Shown: piece by piece, positions 26,282 to 36,457 of the stretch
Numbering within the stretch: position 1 is the first letter of the stretch
How the letters are laid out: every line of letters starts with the position of its first letter
NCBI RefSeq assembly: GCF_039543545.1
Contig: NZ_BAABJY010000003.1
Span: forward strand, 1-64,000
Length of the DNA: 64,000 bases
Direction: 5' to 3'
Source of the DNA: Luteimonas vadosa
GTDB taxonomy: Bacteria > Pseudomonadota > Gammaproteobacteria > Xanthomonadales > Xanthomonadaceae
Notes under the pieces: generated by a model
Told to the model about the DNA's origin: nothing
What the model saw: only the letters and a program-made list of their open reading frames with translations
Database searches by the model: none
Position numbers and translations under genes: made by a program

Positions 26282-29200
26282 CCGCGTTGCGCGAAGCGAT
26301 CGACTACACCACGCTGGGCTGGGTCAAGCCGGAGCTCGACGAAACCCTGCGCCAGGCGCGGATCGAGATCGAGGGCTTCGCCGAGGATCCCGGCGACGGG
26401 GCGCGCATGCGCCTGTGCGCCGCCTACCTGCACCAGGTGCAGGGCACCCTGCGCATGGTCGAGCTCTACGCGCCGGCGATGGTGGCCGAGGAAATGGAGC
26501 GGCTGGCGCAGGCGCTGCAGGAAGGCGAAGTGCAGGACCGGGACACGGCGTGCGCCACCCTGATGCGGGGTGTGGTGCTGTTGCCCGACTACCTGGAGCG
26601 CCTGCAGAGCGGGCACAAGGACATCCCGATCGTCCTGTTGCCCCTGCTCAACGAATTGCGCGCCGCCCGGGGCAGCGCCGGCCTCAGCGAGGGCGTGCTG
26701 TTCTCGCCGGACCTGCAACGCTCCCTGCCGGACTCGGTGGCGGGCGGCACGCCGGCAGCAGGTGACGCCCCGTCCGGCGCGGTCGCCAGCCTCCGGTCGG
26801 CGATGTCCGCCTGGCCCGAAGACGGCGCCCCGGCGGACGCAGCCGCGCTGCACGCCGCGCTCGAGTCCTTGTTGCCGCATGCCTCGAGCGAGCCGGCGCG
26901 CCGCATGCTCTGGGTCGCCGCTTCCGTGGCCGAAGCGCTGCGCGATGGCGCGCTGGTGGCGGGCGAAGGCCTGCGCCAGGCGTTCGCCAGCGTGGAGCGC
27001 GAGGCGCGCCGGATGTTCACCGACGAGGACCCCGGGCTGTCGCGCGCCGAGGCCACGCTGGAGCCCACGCGCCAGTTGCTCTACCACGTCACGCACAGCG
27101 AGGACAGGCACCCCGTCCTGCGCGAATTGCGCGAGACCTTCGAGCTGGACAAGCAGCAGCCGAGCGAATCGGAAATCGTCCACGCGCAGGGCAGCCTGAC
27201 CGGGCGCAACCGCGCGTTGCTGGACACGGTCGCGGCGGCGATCAAGGAGGACCTGCTGCGGATCAAGGATTCGCTCGACCTCCACCTGCGCACAAGCGAG
27301 ACCGATGTCGCCCAGCTCCAGCCGCAGGTCGAGTCCCTCGAGCGCGTGGCGGACACGCTGGGCATGCTCGGACTGGGCGTGGCGCGGACGGTGATCCAGT
27401 CCCAGCGCGACGCGCTGCACGGGATCGTCGAGGGCAGCGTGGCCGCGGACGAAGGCGCGTTGCTCGACATCGCCGGCGCGCTCCTGTACGTGGATGCCAC
27501 GCTCGACGACCAGGTCGCCCACTTGGGAAGCGGCGACGACGCGCAGACCGACGAAGCGACGCTCGCCGCCTCGGAATCGCAGAAGCTCCTCGAGGTGATC
27601 GTCCGGGAGGCGATCGCCAACTTCGCCGACGCCCGCCAGGCGTTCGTGGCCTTCGTCGAGACCAGCTGGGACCATCGCGAGCTGGCCGAAGTGCCCCGGT
27701 TGCTGGAAGAGGTCAGTGGCGCGCTGAAGATGCTCGAGTTCGAGCAACCATCGGCCTACCTCACCGCCGTTCGCCTGTACACCGAATCCGAACTGCTCGG
27801 CCGCAAGCGCGTTCCCAACGGCCGGCAGCTCGATACCTTCGCCGATGCCCTGGCCAGCCTCGAATACTACCTCGAGGCGTTGTGCGACAGTCGCGGCAAC
27901 CGAGAAGACATCCTGGACGTCGCCCGCAACAGCCTCGAGTCCCTGGGCTACTGGCCCTTGCCGGAAGCGTCGCGCTCGTTCACGCCGGCGCCGCAGGCAG
28001 GCGACGAGGAAGACACCCTCGATGTCGACGCCGACGTCGCGCAGGCGGTCGCGTCGCTGATCGATCGCGGCCGCGAGCACGCCGGTGAGCCGGAGCGGCC
28101 CGAGCACGAATCGCCGTCGACTGCGTCCGTGGAGAAGGCTGCACCGCCGGTGGCGGCGGCAGGCGAACAGTCCGGTGGTTTCGAGGTCACCGGCGACGAG
28201 ATCGACGACGAAATCCGCGAGGTCTTCCTGGAGGAACTCGCCGAGGAGATCGACAACCTCGACCAGCTGCTTCCGCTCTGGCGCGCCGAGCCGGACAACT
28301 TCGAGCGCCTGCGGCCGATCCGACGGGTCTTCCATACGCTGAAGGGCAGCGGCCGCCTGGTGGGCGCGCGCACCCTGGGCGAATTCAGCTGGAAGATCGA
28401 AAGCATGCTCAACCGCGTGCTCGATGGTTCCCGCGCGGCGAGCCCGGCGGTCGTGGCGATGGTCGACCAGGCGTTCTATACGCTTCCGCAACTCGAATCC
28501 GCGCTTCGCGGCGAGGGCAAGGTCATTGCGGACCTGGCGGCGATGGAAGCCTGCGCCGATCGGATCGCCCAGGGCGACGAGACCATGCCCGAGGCCATCC
28601 CGACGCTCGGCACCGCGGACGTCGATGCAGCGCAGCCGGTCGAGACGGCCGGGGACGATGCCGCGCTTGAAGCGCCCGCTGCCGATGCAGCGCAAAAGGA
28701 CGGCGCCGACGCAGTCGTCGATACCGTGCCGGCATCGGTGGACGCGTTGCTGCTGGAAATCCTCGAAGTCGAGATCACCGGCCACCTGCAGACGGTCGAT
28801 GCCTGGACGAGCGAGGCTGCCTCCGGTGGCGAGGCCGTCGCCACGGACGAGCTGGTGCGTGCGATCCATACGATGAACGGCGCGTTCGCGATGACCGAAG
28901 TGCCGGAGATCGGCGCGGTGATCGCGCCCGCGGAGAGCTACGTCAAGCGCCTCATGGCCGCCAAGGCGGCGGCGACCCCCCAGGGGATCGCCGCGCTGGG
29001 CGAGCTTGCCTTGGTCGTGCGCGGCGCGGTGACCGGCCTGCAGGCGGCGGATCCGCATGTCCCGAGGTGCGGGGCGCTGGCCGAGCGGCTGAACGAGCTG
29101 CGCGACACGCTGCCCGAAGTGACCGTATTCCCGCTGCAAGGCTTCATCGACGAGGCCGTAGGCGCGGAAACCGATGCGCCGGAGGAGATCACCGACCTCG

Positions 29201-32200
29201 ATTTGGCGGCGTTCGCCGATACCTCGGCAGTGGAACGACTGCCGGGGGCGGTGAGCGTCGATCTGCCCCAGGACGGCAGCCCCGATGTGGACCCTGCCGA
29301 AGTCCAAGCTGCTGAGGCGGACCGCCTCGAAGCCGAGCGTGCCGAAGCCGAGCGTATTGACGCCGAGCGTATCGAAGCCGAACGTATCGAAGCCGAACGC
29401 ATCGAAGCCGAACGTATCGAAGCCGAACGTATCGAAGCCGAACGTATCGAAGCCGAACGTATCGAAGCCGAACGTATCGAAGCCGAACGTCTTGAAGCGG
29501 AACGCGCCGAAGCCGAACGGGCAGAAGCCGAACGTCTTGAAGCGGAACGCGCCGAAGCCGAACGCGCCGAAGCCGAACGTGCCGAAGCCGAACGTGCCGA
29601 AGCCGAACGTGCCGAAGCCGAACGGGCCGAAGCCGAACGGGCCGAAGCCGAACGGGCCGAAGCCGAACGGGCCGAAGCCGAACGGGCCGAAGCCGAACGC
29701 ACCGAAGCCGAGCAAGCGGACGCCGATCGCGTGGAAGCCGAGCGCCTCGCAGTTGAACGCGCCGAAGCCGAACGTGCCGAAGCCGAACGTGNGCGCCGAA
29801 GCCGAACGGGCAGAAGCCGAACGTCTTGAAGCGGAACGCGCCGAAGCCGAACGCGCCGAAGCCGAACGTGCCGAAGCCGAACGGGCCGAAGCCGAACGGG
29901 CCGAAGCCGAACGGGCCGAAGCCGAACGGGCCGAAGCCGAACGGGCCGAAGCCGAACGCGCGCAATCCGAGCGTCTGGAAGCGGAACGCGTCGAAGCCGA
30001 ACGGGTCGAAACCGAGCGTGCCGAAGCTCAACGCCTCGAAGCCGAACGCCTTGAAGCCGAACGCAGCCCGCCGGACCCTGCGGTGGCTGCCTTGCTCGCC
30101 CGGGCGATCGACGAGGATCCCGACGAGGCGCTGGACCTCACCGGCCTGGATCCGGAGCTCATCGACATCTTCGTCGAGGAAAGCAGCGACCTGCTCGACC
30201 ACTCCGACGGCCTGCTCGCGCAGTTGCGCGACTCGCCTAGCGACCGTGAAGCCCTGGTGGGCCTGCAACGCGACCTGCACACGATCAAGGGCGGCGCCCG
30301 CATGGCCGGCATCCTGCCGATCGGCGAGCTCGGGCATGCCATGGAATCGCTGCTCGAGTCCGTGGTCGAACAGCGTGGCGAGTTGGGCAGGGACGGCATC
30401 CCCATGCTGGAGCGCGGCTTCGACCGCCTGCACGCAATGGTCACGCGCGCCGGGGAACGGAAGGCGATCAGCGCCTCGCAGGCGCTCGTCGATGCCTTCG
30501 ATGCCCGTGCACGCGGCAAGGCGATTCCCGCCGGCGACGCCCGGGAGGACATGCCGACGCGCATGCCCGCGCCGAAGGTCGAACTCAAGCCGCTGTCCGC
30601 GCCGATGGGCGAGCAGTTCGACGCGGACGAGGACGACATCGGCGTGCGCGCCCCGCAGGAACAGGTTCGCATCCGCGCCGACCTGCTCGACCGCCTGGTC
30701 AACTACGCCGGCGAGGTCGCGATCTACCGTGCCCGCCTCGAGCAGCAGCTCGGCGCGTTCCGCGGAGCCATGGACGAGATGGAGCAGACCAACGCGCGCC
30801 TGCGCGACCAGCTCCGCCGCCTGGACATCGAGACCGAAGCGCAGATCATCGCCCGTTACCAGCGCGAGCAGGAGACGGCAGACGCCACGTTCGACCCGCT
30901 CGAGCTCGACCGCTTCTCGACCCTCCAGCAACTTTCCCGCGCGCTGGGCGAGTCCGCGGCCGACATGGCCAGCCTGCAGGGAACGCTGGACGACCTGACC
31001 CGGCAGTACGAAACCCTCCTGCTGCAGCAGTCGCGCGTGAGTTCGGACCTGCAGGAAGGCCTCATGCGCACGCGCATGGTGCCCTTCGACGCCCTGGTGC
31101 CGCGACTGCGCCGCATCGTCCGCCAGGCGTCCGCCGAGACGGGCAAGGATGTCCAGCTCAAGCTCGACGGCGCCCAGGGCGAGCTGGATCGCAACGTGCT
31201 CGAACGCATGACCGCTCCGCTGGAGCACATGCTCCGCAATGCGGTGGCGCATGGCCTCGAATCGCCGGACGAACGCCGCAAGGCAGGCAAGGGTGCCGAG
31301 GGCGAGGTCCGCATCGCGGTGCGGCGCGAAGGATCGGAAGTCGTGCTGGAGGTCAGCGACGACGGCGCCGGCCTGGACCGTGCCGCGATCCGCCGTCGCG
31401 CGGAACAGCGCGGCCTGGTCCGCGCGGACGCCGTCCTCGGGGACAGCGACCTGGACATGCTCATCTTCGAGCCGGGCTTCTCGACCGCCGAGGAGGTCAG
31501 CCGCCTGGCGGGCCGCGGCGTTGGCATGGACGTCGTGGCCAGCGAGGTCCGCCAGCTCGGCGGTACCCTGGACATCTCGACCGAGCGCGGGCAGGGCACG
31601 ACCTTCACCCTGCGCCTGCCGCAGACCCTGGCGGTCACCCAGGCCGTGTTCGTGCGGATCGGCGAGACGAGCTTCGCCGTGCCGATCGCATCGGTACGGG
31701 GCGTCGGCCGCATCGATCGCGACGCCTGGCAGGCGCCTGGCGCGAGCTACGAGTACGGCGGCGAGGACTACGCCGTGCACGATCTCGGCGGGCTGGTCAG
31801 CCACGCCCCGGCACGCGCCGAGGGCCAGCTGCAGATGCCGCTGCTGCTGATCCGCTCCGGCGACCTGCGCGCGGCGGTGGCCGTGGACCAGATCCTCGGC
31901 AACCGCGAAATCGTGGTCAAGCCGGTGGGGCCGCAGGTCGCGTCGATCCCCGGCATCTTCGGCGCGACGATCATGGGCGACGGCCGCGTGGTCGTGATCC
32001 TGGACGTCGCGCCGCTCGTGCGCCGCCAGGCGACTCGCCCGCACGACTACGTGCCGGAGCCCGTGGCCGAGAAGCGCGCGGTGCCGCTGGTCATGGTGGT
32101 CGACGACTCGGTCACCATGCGCAAGGTCAGCGGTCGCGTGCTCGAGCGCCACAACTTCGAGGTCGCCACCGCGAAGGACGGCATCGACGCCCTCGAGCAC

Positions 32201-32461
32201 ATGAACGAGCGCGTGCCCGACCTGATGCTGCTGGACATCGAGATGCCGCGCATGGATGGCTACGAGCTGGCGACACACATGAAGGCGGACGCGAGGCTGC
32301 GCAACGTCCCGATCATCATGATCACGTCGCGCACCGGCGAGAAGCATCGCCAGCGTGCCTTCGAGCTCGGCGTCGAACGCTACCTGGGCAAGCCCTACCA
32401 GGAGAACGAACTGGTGCGCAACGTCTACGACCTGCTGAAGCTGGAACGGCATGACGGCTGA
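26278..32461 (+). CDS. chpA: Chemosensory hybrid histidine kinase ChpA/PilL, frame interrupted by an unresolved base in a repeat
   Basis: This is the central kinase of the pilus chemosensory system, about 2,000 residues. The N-terminal part has candidate Hpt sites HQVQG (His52), HTLKG (His686) and HTMNG (His864). A charged repeat linker follows (29323-30064), then another Hpt (HTIKG, codon 30278). The CheA core comes next: the dimerisation helix LLDRLVNYAGEVA, N-box NAVAHGLESPDERR, DDGAGLD and GRGVGMDVV. A CheW domain and a C-terminal receiver with MVVDDS, LLDIEMPRMDGY and GKPY end the protein. Base 29792 is N, and the frame shifts by +1 there. Length 6184 is not divisible by three, most likely an assembly fault. 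GAGG precedes the start; the stop overlaps chpB by 11 bp. Confidence 0.9.
29323..30064 (+). repeat. 15-bp tandem repeat array encoding an (A-E-A-E-R)-type linker
   Basis: About 49 units of GCCGAAGCCGAACGN and variants (ATCGAAGCCGAACGT, CTTGAAGCGGAACGC) encode XEAER pentads, about 247 residues. The spacing of Glu and Arg favours i/i+3 and i/i+4 pairing, so a long rigid charged helix is predicted. A 91-base block at 29504-29594 recurs exactly at 29793-29883. The units keep long frames open on both strands, none of them believable as genes. Confidence 0.95.
29792..29792. other. Ambiguous base N and apparent +1 frameshift
   Basis: The only N in the window lies in GNGC, four bases that break the 15-bp period of the chpA array. 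Coding frame before and after it differs by one. The base directly after N begins the 91-base block that also occurs 289 bp earlier, as expected for two contig ends joined without merging their overlap. Confidence 0.9.
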
Positions 32462-33650
32462 CGCCACCCGCGCCGTCCTGCTCGCGCGGCCTGGCGAAGC
32501 CCGCACGCGCCTGGCCTCCGCCCTGGACGCGGCGGGCGCCGAGGTCGTACTTGCCGCCGATCCGTCGGAAACCGATCCCGAACAAGTCCGGGGGCTCGCG
32601 CCGAGGGTGGTGCTGGTCGCGCTGGAGCCGGCGATCGAGAACGCGCTCGATGCCTATGAAGCGCTGTTCTCCGATCCGGCCGTCACCGTCCTGTTCGACG
32701 AGGCCGACGTCGCTGCGCAACGGGAAGGCTGGGATGCCGCGCGCTGGACGCGCCACCTTTCGGCCAAGTTGCACGGACGAGACGACGTCCTGCCTCCAGG
32801 GGGCGAGGCCGACGACGACATGCACCCCACGCCCGGTCCGCTGCAGGCGCGGGTCGAGCCGGGGGAGCTCGATGCCGCCCTGTTCGAGGGTGAGGCCCTC
32901 GAACTCGCCGCGGACGTTCCCCGCGACGACGACTACCTCGGGCCCTACGATGCCGAGCCTGGCGGTGACGCGGCACCGGAGGCGGGCTCGCCGGGCAACG
33001 ACGGCGACGCACAAGCCGACGCGGACGACGGCGATGACCTGAAGGCGATGTTCGCGAACCTCTCCCTGGTCGACGACCAGGACGATGCGCCCGGGGACGC
33101 GCCGGACCCTGGTGCCGATGCAGCGCGGGGCGCCGTCGTCCTCGAGGGCGGGATCGGCGGGCCGGATGCCGTCCGGCAACTGCTGTCGGCGCTGCCGCAA
33201 GGGTTCCCGCGCCCGGTGCTGGTCCGGCTCCAACTCGACGGTGGACGCTACGACCGGCTTGCCCAGCAGATGGCGAAGGCCTCCTCCATGCCCGTCCTGC
33301 TTGCCGAACCAGGCCAGGCGCTGGAACCGGGGAACGTCTACTTCCTGGCGCCGAACATGGGCATGGAAAGCGAGCCGGGGGCCTTGCGGTTCGCGGAGTC
33401 CTCCGCGCCCGCCGCCGAGCTGTATCGCCACCTGGCAGCAGCGGATTCGGCCCTGGTCCTGCTCAGCGGCAGCGACCCCGCCCTGGTCGATGGGGTCCTG
33501 GAGCACGGTGGCCAGGGTGCGTTGGTCGCCGCGCAGCCCGCCAGCGACTGCTACGAGCCCACCGCCGCCGCCGCCCTGGTCGAGCGGGGTGGCGACGCCT
33601 GCGCCCTGGGCGACCTGGCGCAGCTGCTCGCCGCGCGCTGGACGACCTGA
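32451..33650 (+). CDS. ChpB/CheB-like protein lacking catalytic residues
   Basis: The 399-residue product sits where chpB, the receptor methylesterase, lies in Pseudomonas. The C-terminal 190 residues follow the CheB order. The serine loop should read GASTGGP but is EGGIGGP. The VVQHM segment that carries the catalytic His reads LVRLQLDGG. LSGMGSDG is replaced by LSGSDPALVDG. Catalytic Ser and His are thus absent. The N-terminal part resembles a receiver without a clear phospho-acceptor motif, followed by an acidic, disordered stretch (about 120-225). It is probably a structural or regulatory pseudo-enzyme. It overlaps chpA by 11 bp. Confidence 0.8.
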   Translation: MTADATRAVLLARPGEARTRLASALDAAGAEVVLAADPSETDPEQVRGLAPRVVLVALEPAIENALDAYEALFSDPAVTVLFDEADVAAQREGWDAARWTRHLSAKLHGRDDVLPPGGEADDDMHPTPGPLQARVEPGELDAALFEGEALELAADVPRDDDYLGPYDAEPGGDAAPEAGSPGNDGDAQADADDGDDLKAMFANLSLVDDQDDAPGDAPDPGADAARGAVVLEGGIGGPDAVRQLLSALPQGFPRPVLVRLQLDGGRYDRLAQQMAKASSMPVLLAEPGQALEPGNVYFLAPNMGMESEPGALRFAESSAPAAELYRHLAAADSALVLLSGSDPALVDGVLEHGGQGALVAAQPASDCYEPTAAAALVERGGDACALGDLAQLLAARWTT

Positions 33651-33692
33651 TGCCTCCGGCACCACTCCGGGAAACACCGAATCGGGATCCGC

Positions 33693-34181
33693 ATGTCCAC
33701 TCGTAGCGAAACCAGCACCGCCAGCCAGGATATCCGTGGCGTCCTCATCCAGGTCGAGGGCGCGCGCCTGCTGCTGCCCAACGCCAGTATTTCCGAGGTC
33801 CTTTCGTTCGCCGACCCCGAGCCGATCGCCGATGCGCCGGCCTGGCTGCTTGGCCGCATCCGCTGGCGTGGCTGGATGCTGCCGTTGGTGTCGTTCGCGC
33901 GCCTGAGCGGGCTGGCGGACGAGCAGGGCGGCCTGGGCAGCAAGGTGGTGATCCTGAAGGCGCTGGGTGGAGACGACAAGATGCCGCACTTCGCCCTGCT
34001 GACCCAGGGATTCCCGCGGCTGGTGACCGTGTCCCGGGATGCATTGGCGCGGGAGGAATCCCAAGACCCGCTCCCCGACGGCGTGCAGATGCAAGTCCTG
34101 CTCAAGGACGACCCGGCGCTGGTGCCGGATATCGGGGCGATCGAGGATTCCATCCGGGAAGCGATGGCGGCCGCAGCCTGA
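33693..34181 (+). CDS. chpC: CheW-like chemosensory protein ChpC
   Basis: The 162-residue single CheW-like domain matches the gene after chpB in the Pseudomonas cluster. Visible features are VLIQVEGARLLLPNASISEVLSF, a WLLGRIRWRGWMLPLVSFARL turn like the CheW core GxxxxRGxxxPVxDL, and KVVILKALGG. It probably gives ChpA an alternative receptor input. It starts 42 bp after chpB and is the last gene of the operon; rsmE is convergent. Confidence 0.85.
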   Translation: MSTRSETSTASQDIRGVLIQVEGARLLLPNASISEVLSFADPEPIADAPAWLLGRIRWRGWMLPLVSFARLSGLADEQGGLGSKVVILKALGGDDKMPHFALLTQGFPRLVTVSRDALAREESQDPLPDGVQMQVLLKDDPALVPDIGAIEDSIREAMAAAA

Positions 34182-34233
34182 CCCTGGTCGGAGGCGCCGC
34201 ATCGCCCGCCGTGGCGGCGCCGGACCCGAAGCC

Positions 34234-34971
34234 TCAGCCAAGGTCTCCGAATCGCACCTGCAATGCCGCGATCGCGGCGATGCCCGCGGTCTCGGTCCGC
34301 AGGATGCGCGGACCCAGGCGCATGCCCCTGAAGCCGGCCCCCGCCAGGACGGCGCGGTCGCGTGGGGACCACCCGCCTTCCGGTCCGATGGCGACCACGC
34401 AGCGTCCGCCCGGCGGCGGGCCGAGGGCTTCGATGCCGCCCTCCGCCAAGGGATCCAGGATGAGGCGGCAGCCGTGGCCATCGAGCCGCGCCACCGCATC
34501 GGCCAGTGGTGCCGGTGCCTCGATCGCCGGGACGCGTGCGCGCCCGGACTGCTCGCAGGCGGCGACCACCACGCGACGCCAATGCGCAAGCCGCTTCTCC
34601 GCCCGATCCCCGGCGAGCTTCACCTCGCTGCGCTCGCTGTCGACCGGCACGAAGGCCGACGCCCCCAGTTCGGTCGCCTTCTGCAGGATCCAGTCCATCT
34701 TCTCGCCCCGGGCCACGCCTTGCAGCAACTCGATGCGCAGGGGCGACTCGTTGCGGATCTCTCGCGCGGCGACGATCTCGGCTTCGGCGCTGCGCTTGCC
34801 GGTGGCGGTGATGCGGGCGTCGTAATCGTGGCCGTCGCCGTTGAACAGCACGCACGCGTCGCCGACGCCGAGCCGCAGCACGCGCAGCAGGTGGGCGGCG
34901 GCGTCCTCCGGCAGCACGATGCCGCCGCCGACGGCCAGCGGCCAGTCGACGTGAACGCGGGTCACGCGCAT
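34234..34971 (-). CDS. rsmE: 16S rRNA m3U1498 methyltransferase RsmE
   Basis: The 245-residue SPOUT enzyme uses S-adenosylmethionine to methylate U1498 of 16S rRNA on the 30S subunit. An N-terminal PUA-like domain (HLLRVLRLGVGDACVLFNGDG) precedes the trefoil knot with GEKMDWILQKATELGASAFVPV, ERSEVK, AACEQSGRARVP, AIGPEGGW and LGPRILRTETAGIAA. Length fits E. coli RsmE (243). Its start overlaps the end of bioA by 10 bp, so the pair is co-transcribed. Confidence 0.97.
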   Translation of the reverse strand: MRVTRVHVDWPLAVGGGIVLPEDAAAHLLRVLRLGVGDACVLFNGDGHDYDARITATGKRSAEAEIVAAREIRNESPLRIELLQGVARGEKMDWILQKATELGASAFVPVDSERSEVKLAGDRAEKRLAHWRRVVVAACEQSGRARVPAIEAPAPLADAVARLDGHGCRLILDPLAEGGIEALGPPPGGRCVVAIGPEGGWSPRDRAVLAGAGFRGMRLGPRILRTETAGIAAIAALQVRFGDLG

Positions 34972-36380
34972 CGCGTCGCCGCCAGGATCGCTGCGCGCGT
35001 GGTCTCGGCCAGCAGGTCGAGTTCGGCGTCGTCGATGCAGTAGGGCGGCATCCAGTACAGGACGTCGCCGAGCGGTCGCAACAACACGCCGCGTTCCAGC
35101 GCGCAGCGGTAGGCACGCAAGCCCGCGCGCAGGCCGGGGTCAAGCGGCGTGCGCCGATCGCCGTCGCGGCTGAGCTCGAACGCGACGATCATGCCTGCCT
35201 GGCGCACGTCGGCGACGTGCGGCAGATCTCCCATTGGCGCCGCGAGCGCCGCCATCCGGCGCGCCGTCCCGCGATTGCGGGCCAGGACCGCGTCGGTGTC
35301 GAAGATGTCCAGCGACGCGAGCGCCGCCGCGCAGGCCAGCGGGTTCCCGGTGTAGCTGTGCGAATGGAGGAAGGCGCGTTCGCGGGAGTCGTCCAGGAAG
35401 CCGTCGTACACCGCTTGCGTCGTCAGCACCGCCGCCAGGGGCAGGAAGCCTCCGGTCAATCCCTTGGACAGGCACAGGAAGTCGGGCTGGATACCGGTGC
35501 CGCCTGCGCGCGCGTCGCCAGGCGCCTGCTCGCAGGCGAACAGGGTGCCGGTGCGGCCGAAACCCACCGCGATCTCGTCGGCGATGAGGAATACGCCGTG
35601 GACGTCGCAGAGCTCGCGGGCGCGCCGCAGGTAGACGGGATGGTGCATGCGCATGCCACCGGCGCACTGGACGCGTGGCTCGAGGATCAGCGCGCAGATT
35701 TCGCCCGGATGGTCGTCGAACAGCCGCGCCAGCGCGTCGGCGGCGTCCTCTGCGCAGTCGGCCGCGTCCTGGCCGTCGCGCGCAAGGTAGGCATCGGGCG
35801 AGGGCGCGAACAGCGCTTCGGCCAGCAGCGGGGCGTAGGTGCGCCGGTACAGGGGGATGTCGCCCACCGAGAGGGCGCCGAGGGTCTCGCCGTGGTACCC
35901 GTTCTCCAGCGCCACGAACCTCGTGCGGCGTGGTTCGTCGCCGCGATTGCGGTGCCAGTGGAAGGCCATCTTCAGCGCCACTTCGACGCCCGCCGAGCCG
36001 TTGTCGGCGTAGAACACCTTGGCCAGCGGCGCCCGGCCGGCCTGGGTGGGCGACAGCGCCAGCAGGCGTTCGGCCAGTTCCACCGCGGGCGGATGCGAGC
36101 AGCCGGCCAGGATCACGTGCTCGAGCGTACGCGCCTGCCTGGCGATCGCCTCGGCGATGCGCGGTTCCGCGTGGCCGTGCAGGTTGGTCCACCAGCTGCT
36201 GACCGCATCCAGGGTGCGCGAGCCGTCGTGGCCGACCAGCCAGGCGCCTTCCGCGCGCGCCACGGGCAACAGCGGCAACGCCGCGAGCGACTCGTCCGCA
36301 TCGTGTTCGCGCATCTGCGTGCACGGGTGCCAGAGCACGGCCAGGTCGCGCGCGCGCCAGCGCTGGGCGTCGCTTATCAT
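34962..36380 (-). CDS. bioA: Adenosylmethionine-8-amino-7-oxononanoate aminotransferase
   Basis: The PLP enzyme of about 472 residues converts KAPA to DAPA in biotin synthesis with S-adenosylmethionine as amino donor. The start region LAVLWHPCTQM, then SSWWTNLHGHAEPRI, DNGSAGVEVALKMAFHW, EPRVQCAGGMRMH, DEIAVGFGRTG and the PLP lysine in CLSKGLTGGFLPLA are typical of BioA. The length is slightly greater than E. coli (429) because of inserts such as GDARAGGTG. ATG at 36380 is used; ATG at 36404 is an alternative, and the open frame beyond is not BioA-like. No other bio genes are near. Divergent from nudE. Confidence 0.95.
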   Translation of the reverse strand: MISDAQRWRARDLAVLWHPCTQMREHDADESLAALPLLPVARAEGAWLVGHDGSRTLDAVSSWWTNLHGHAEPRIAEAIARQARTLEHVILAGCSHPPAVELAERLLALSPTQAGRAPLAKVFYADNGSAGVEVALKMAFHWHRNRGDEPRRTRFVALENGYHGETLGALSVGDIPLYRRTYAPLLAEALFAPSPDAYLARDGQDAADCAEDAADALARLFDDHPGEICALILEPRVQCAGGMRMHHPVYLRRARELCDVHGVFLIADEIAVGFGRTGTLFACEQAPGDARAGGTGIQPDFLCLSKGLTGGFLPLAAVLTTQAVYDGFLDDSRERAFLHSHSYTGNPLACAAALASLDIFDTDAVLARNRGTARRMAALAAPMGDLPHVADVRQAGMIVAFELSRDGDRRTPLDPGLRAGLRAYRCALERGVLLRPLGDVLYWMPPYCIDDAELDLLAETTRAAILAATRCA

Positions 36381-36457
36381 GGCAGCGTCATGTCCTTCGT
36401 CCATCCCGACATTATTGCCTGCACGCCAGCCGCCTGCAGGCCGGTGGGAGCTGCGCG

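Noticed and set aside
26227..29715. A 1162-codon minus-strand open frame rich in Phe-Gly repeats, continued by another at 29189-32506
   Set aside because: They are the mirror of chpA. The 15-bp array keeps all frames open, giving FGFGAFGF-like strings without start signals, and the remainder shows no protein family.
29285..30998. Plus-strand frames with PKPNVPKPNG-type repeats in the chpA array
   Set aside because: These are out-of-frame readings of the same 15-bp units. The AEAER frame joins recognisable Hpt and CheA domains on both sides, so it is the coding one.
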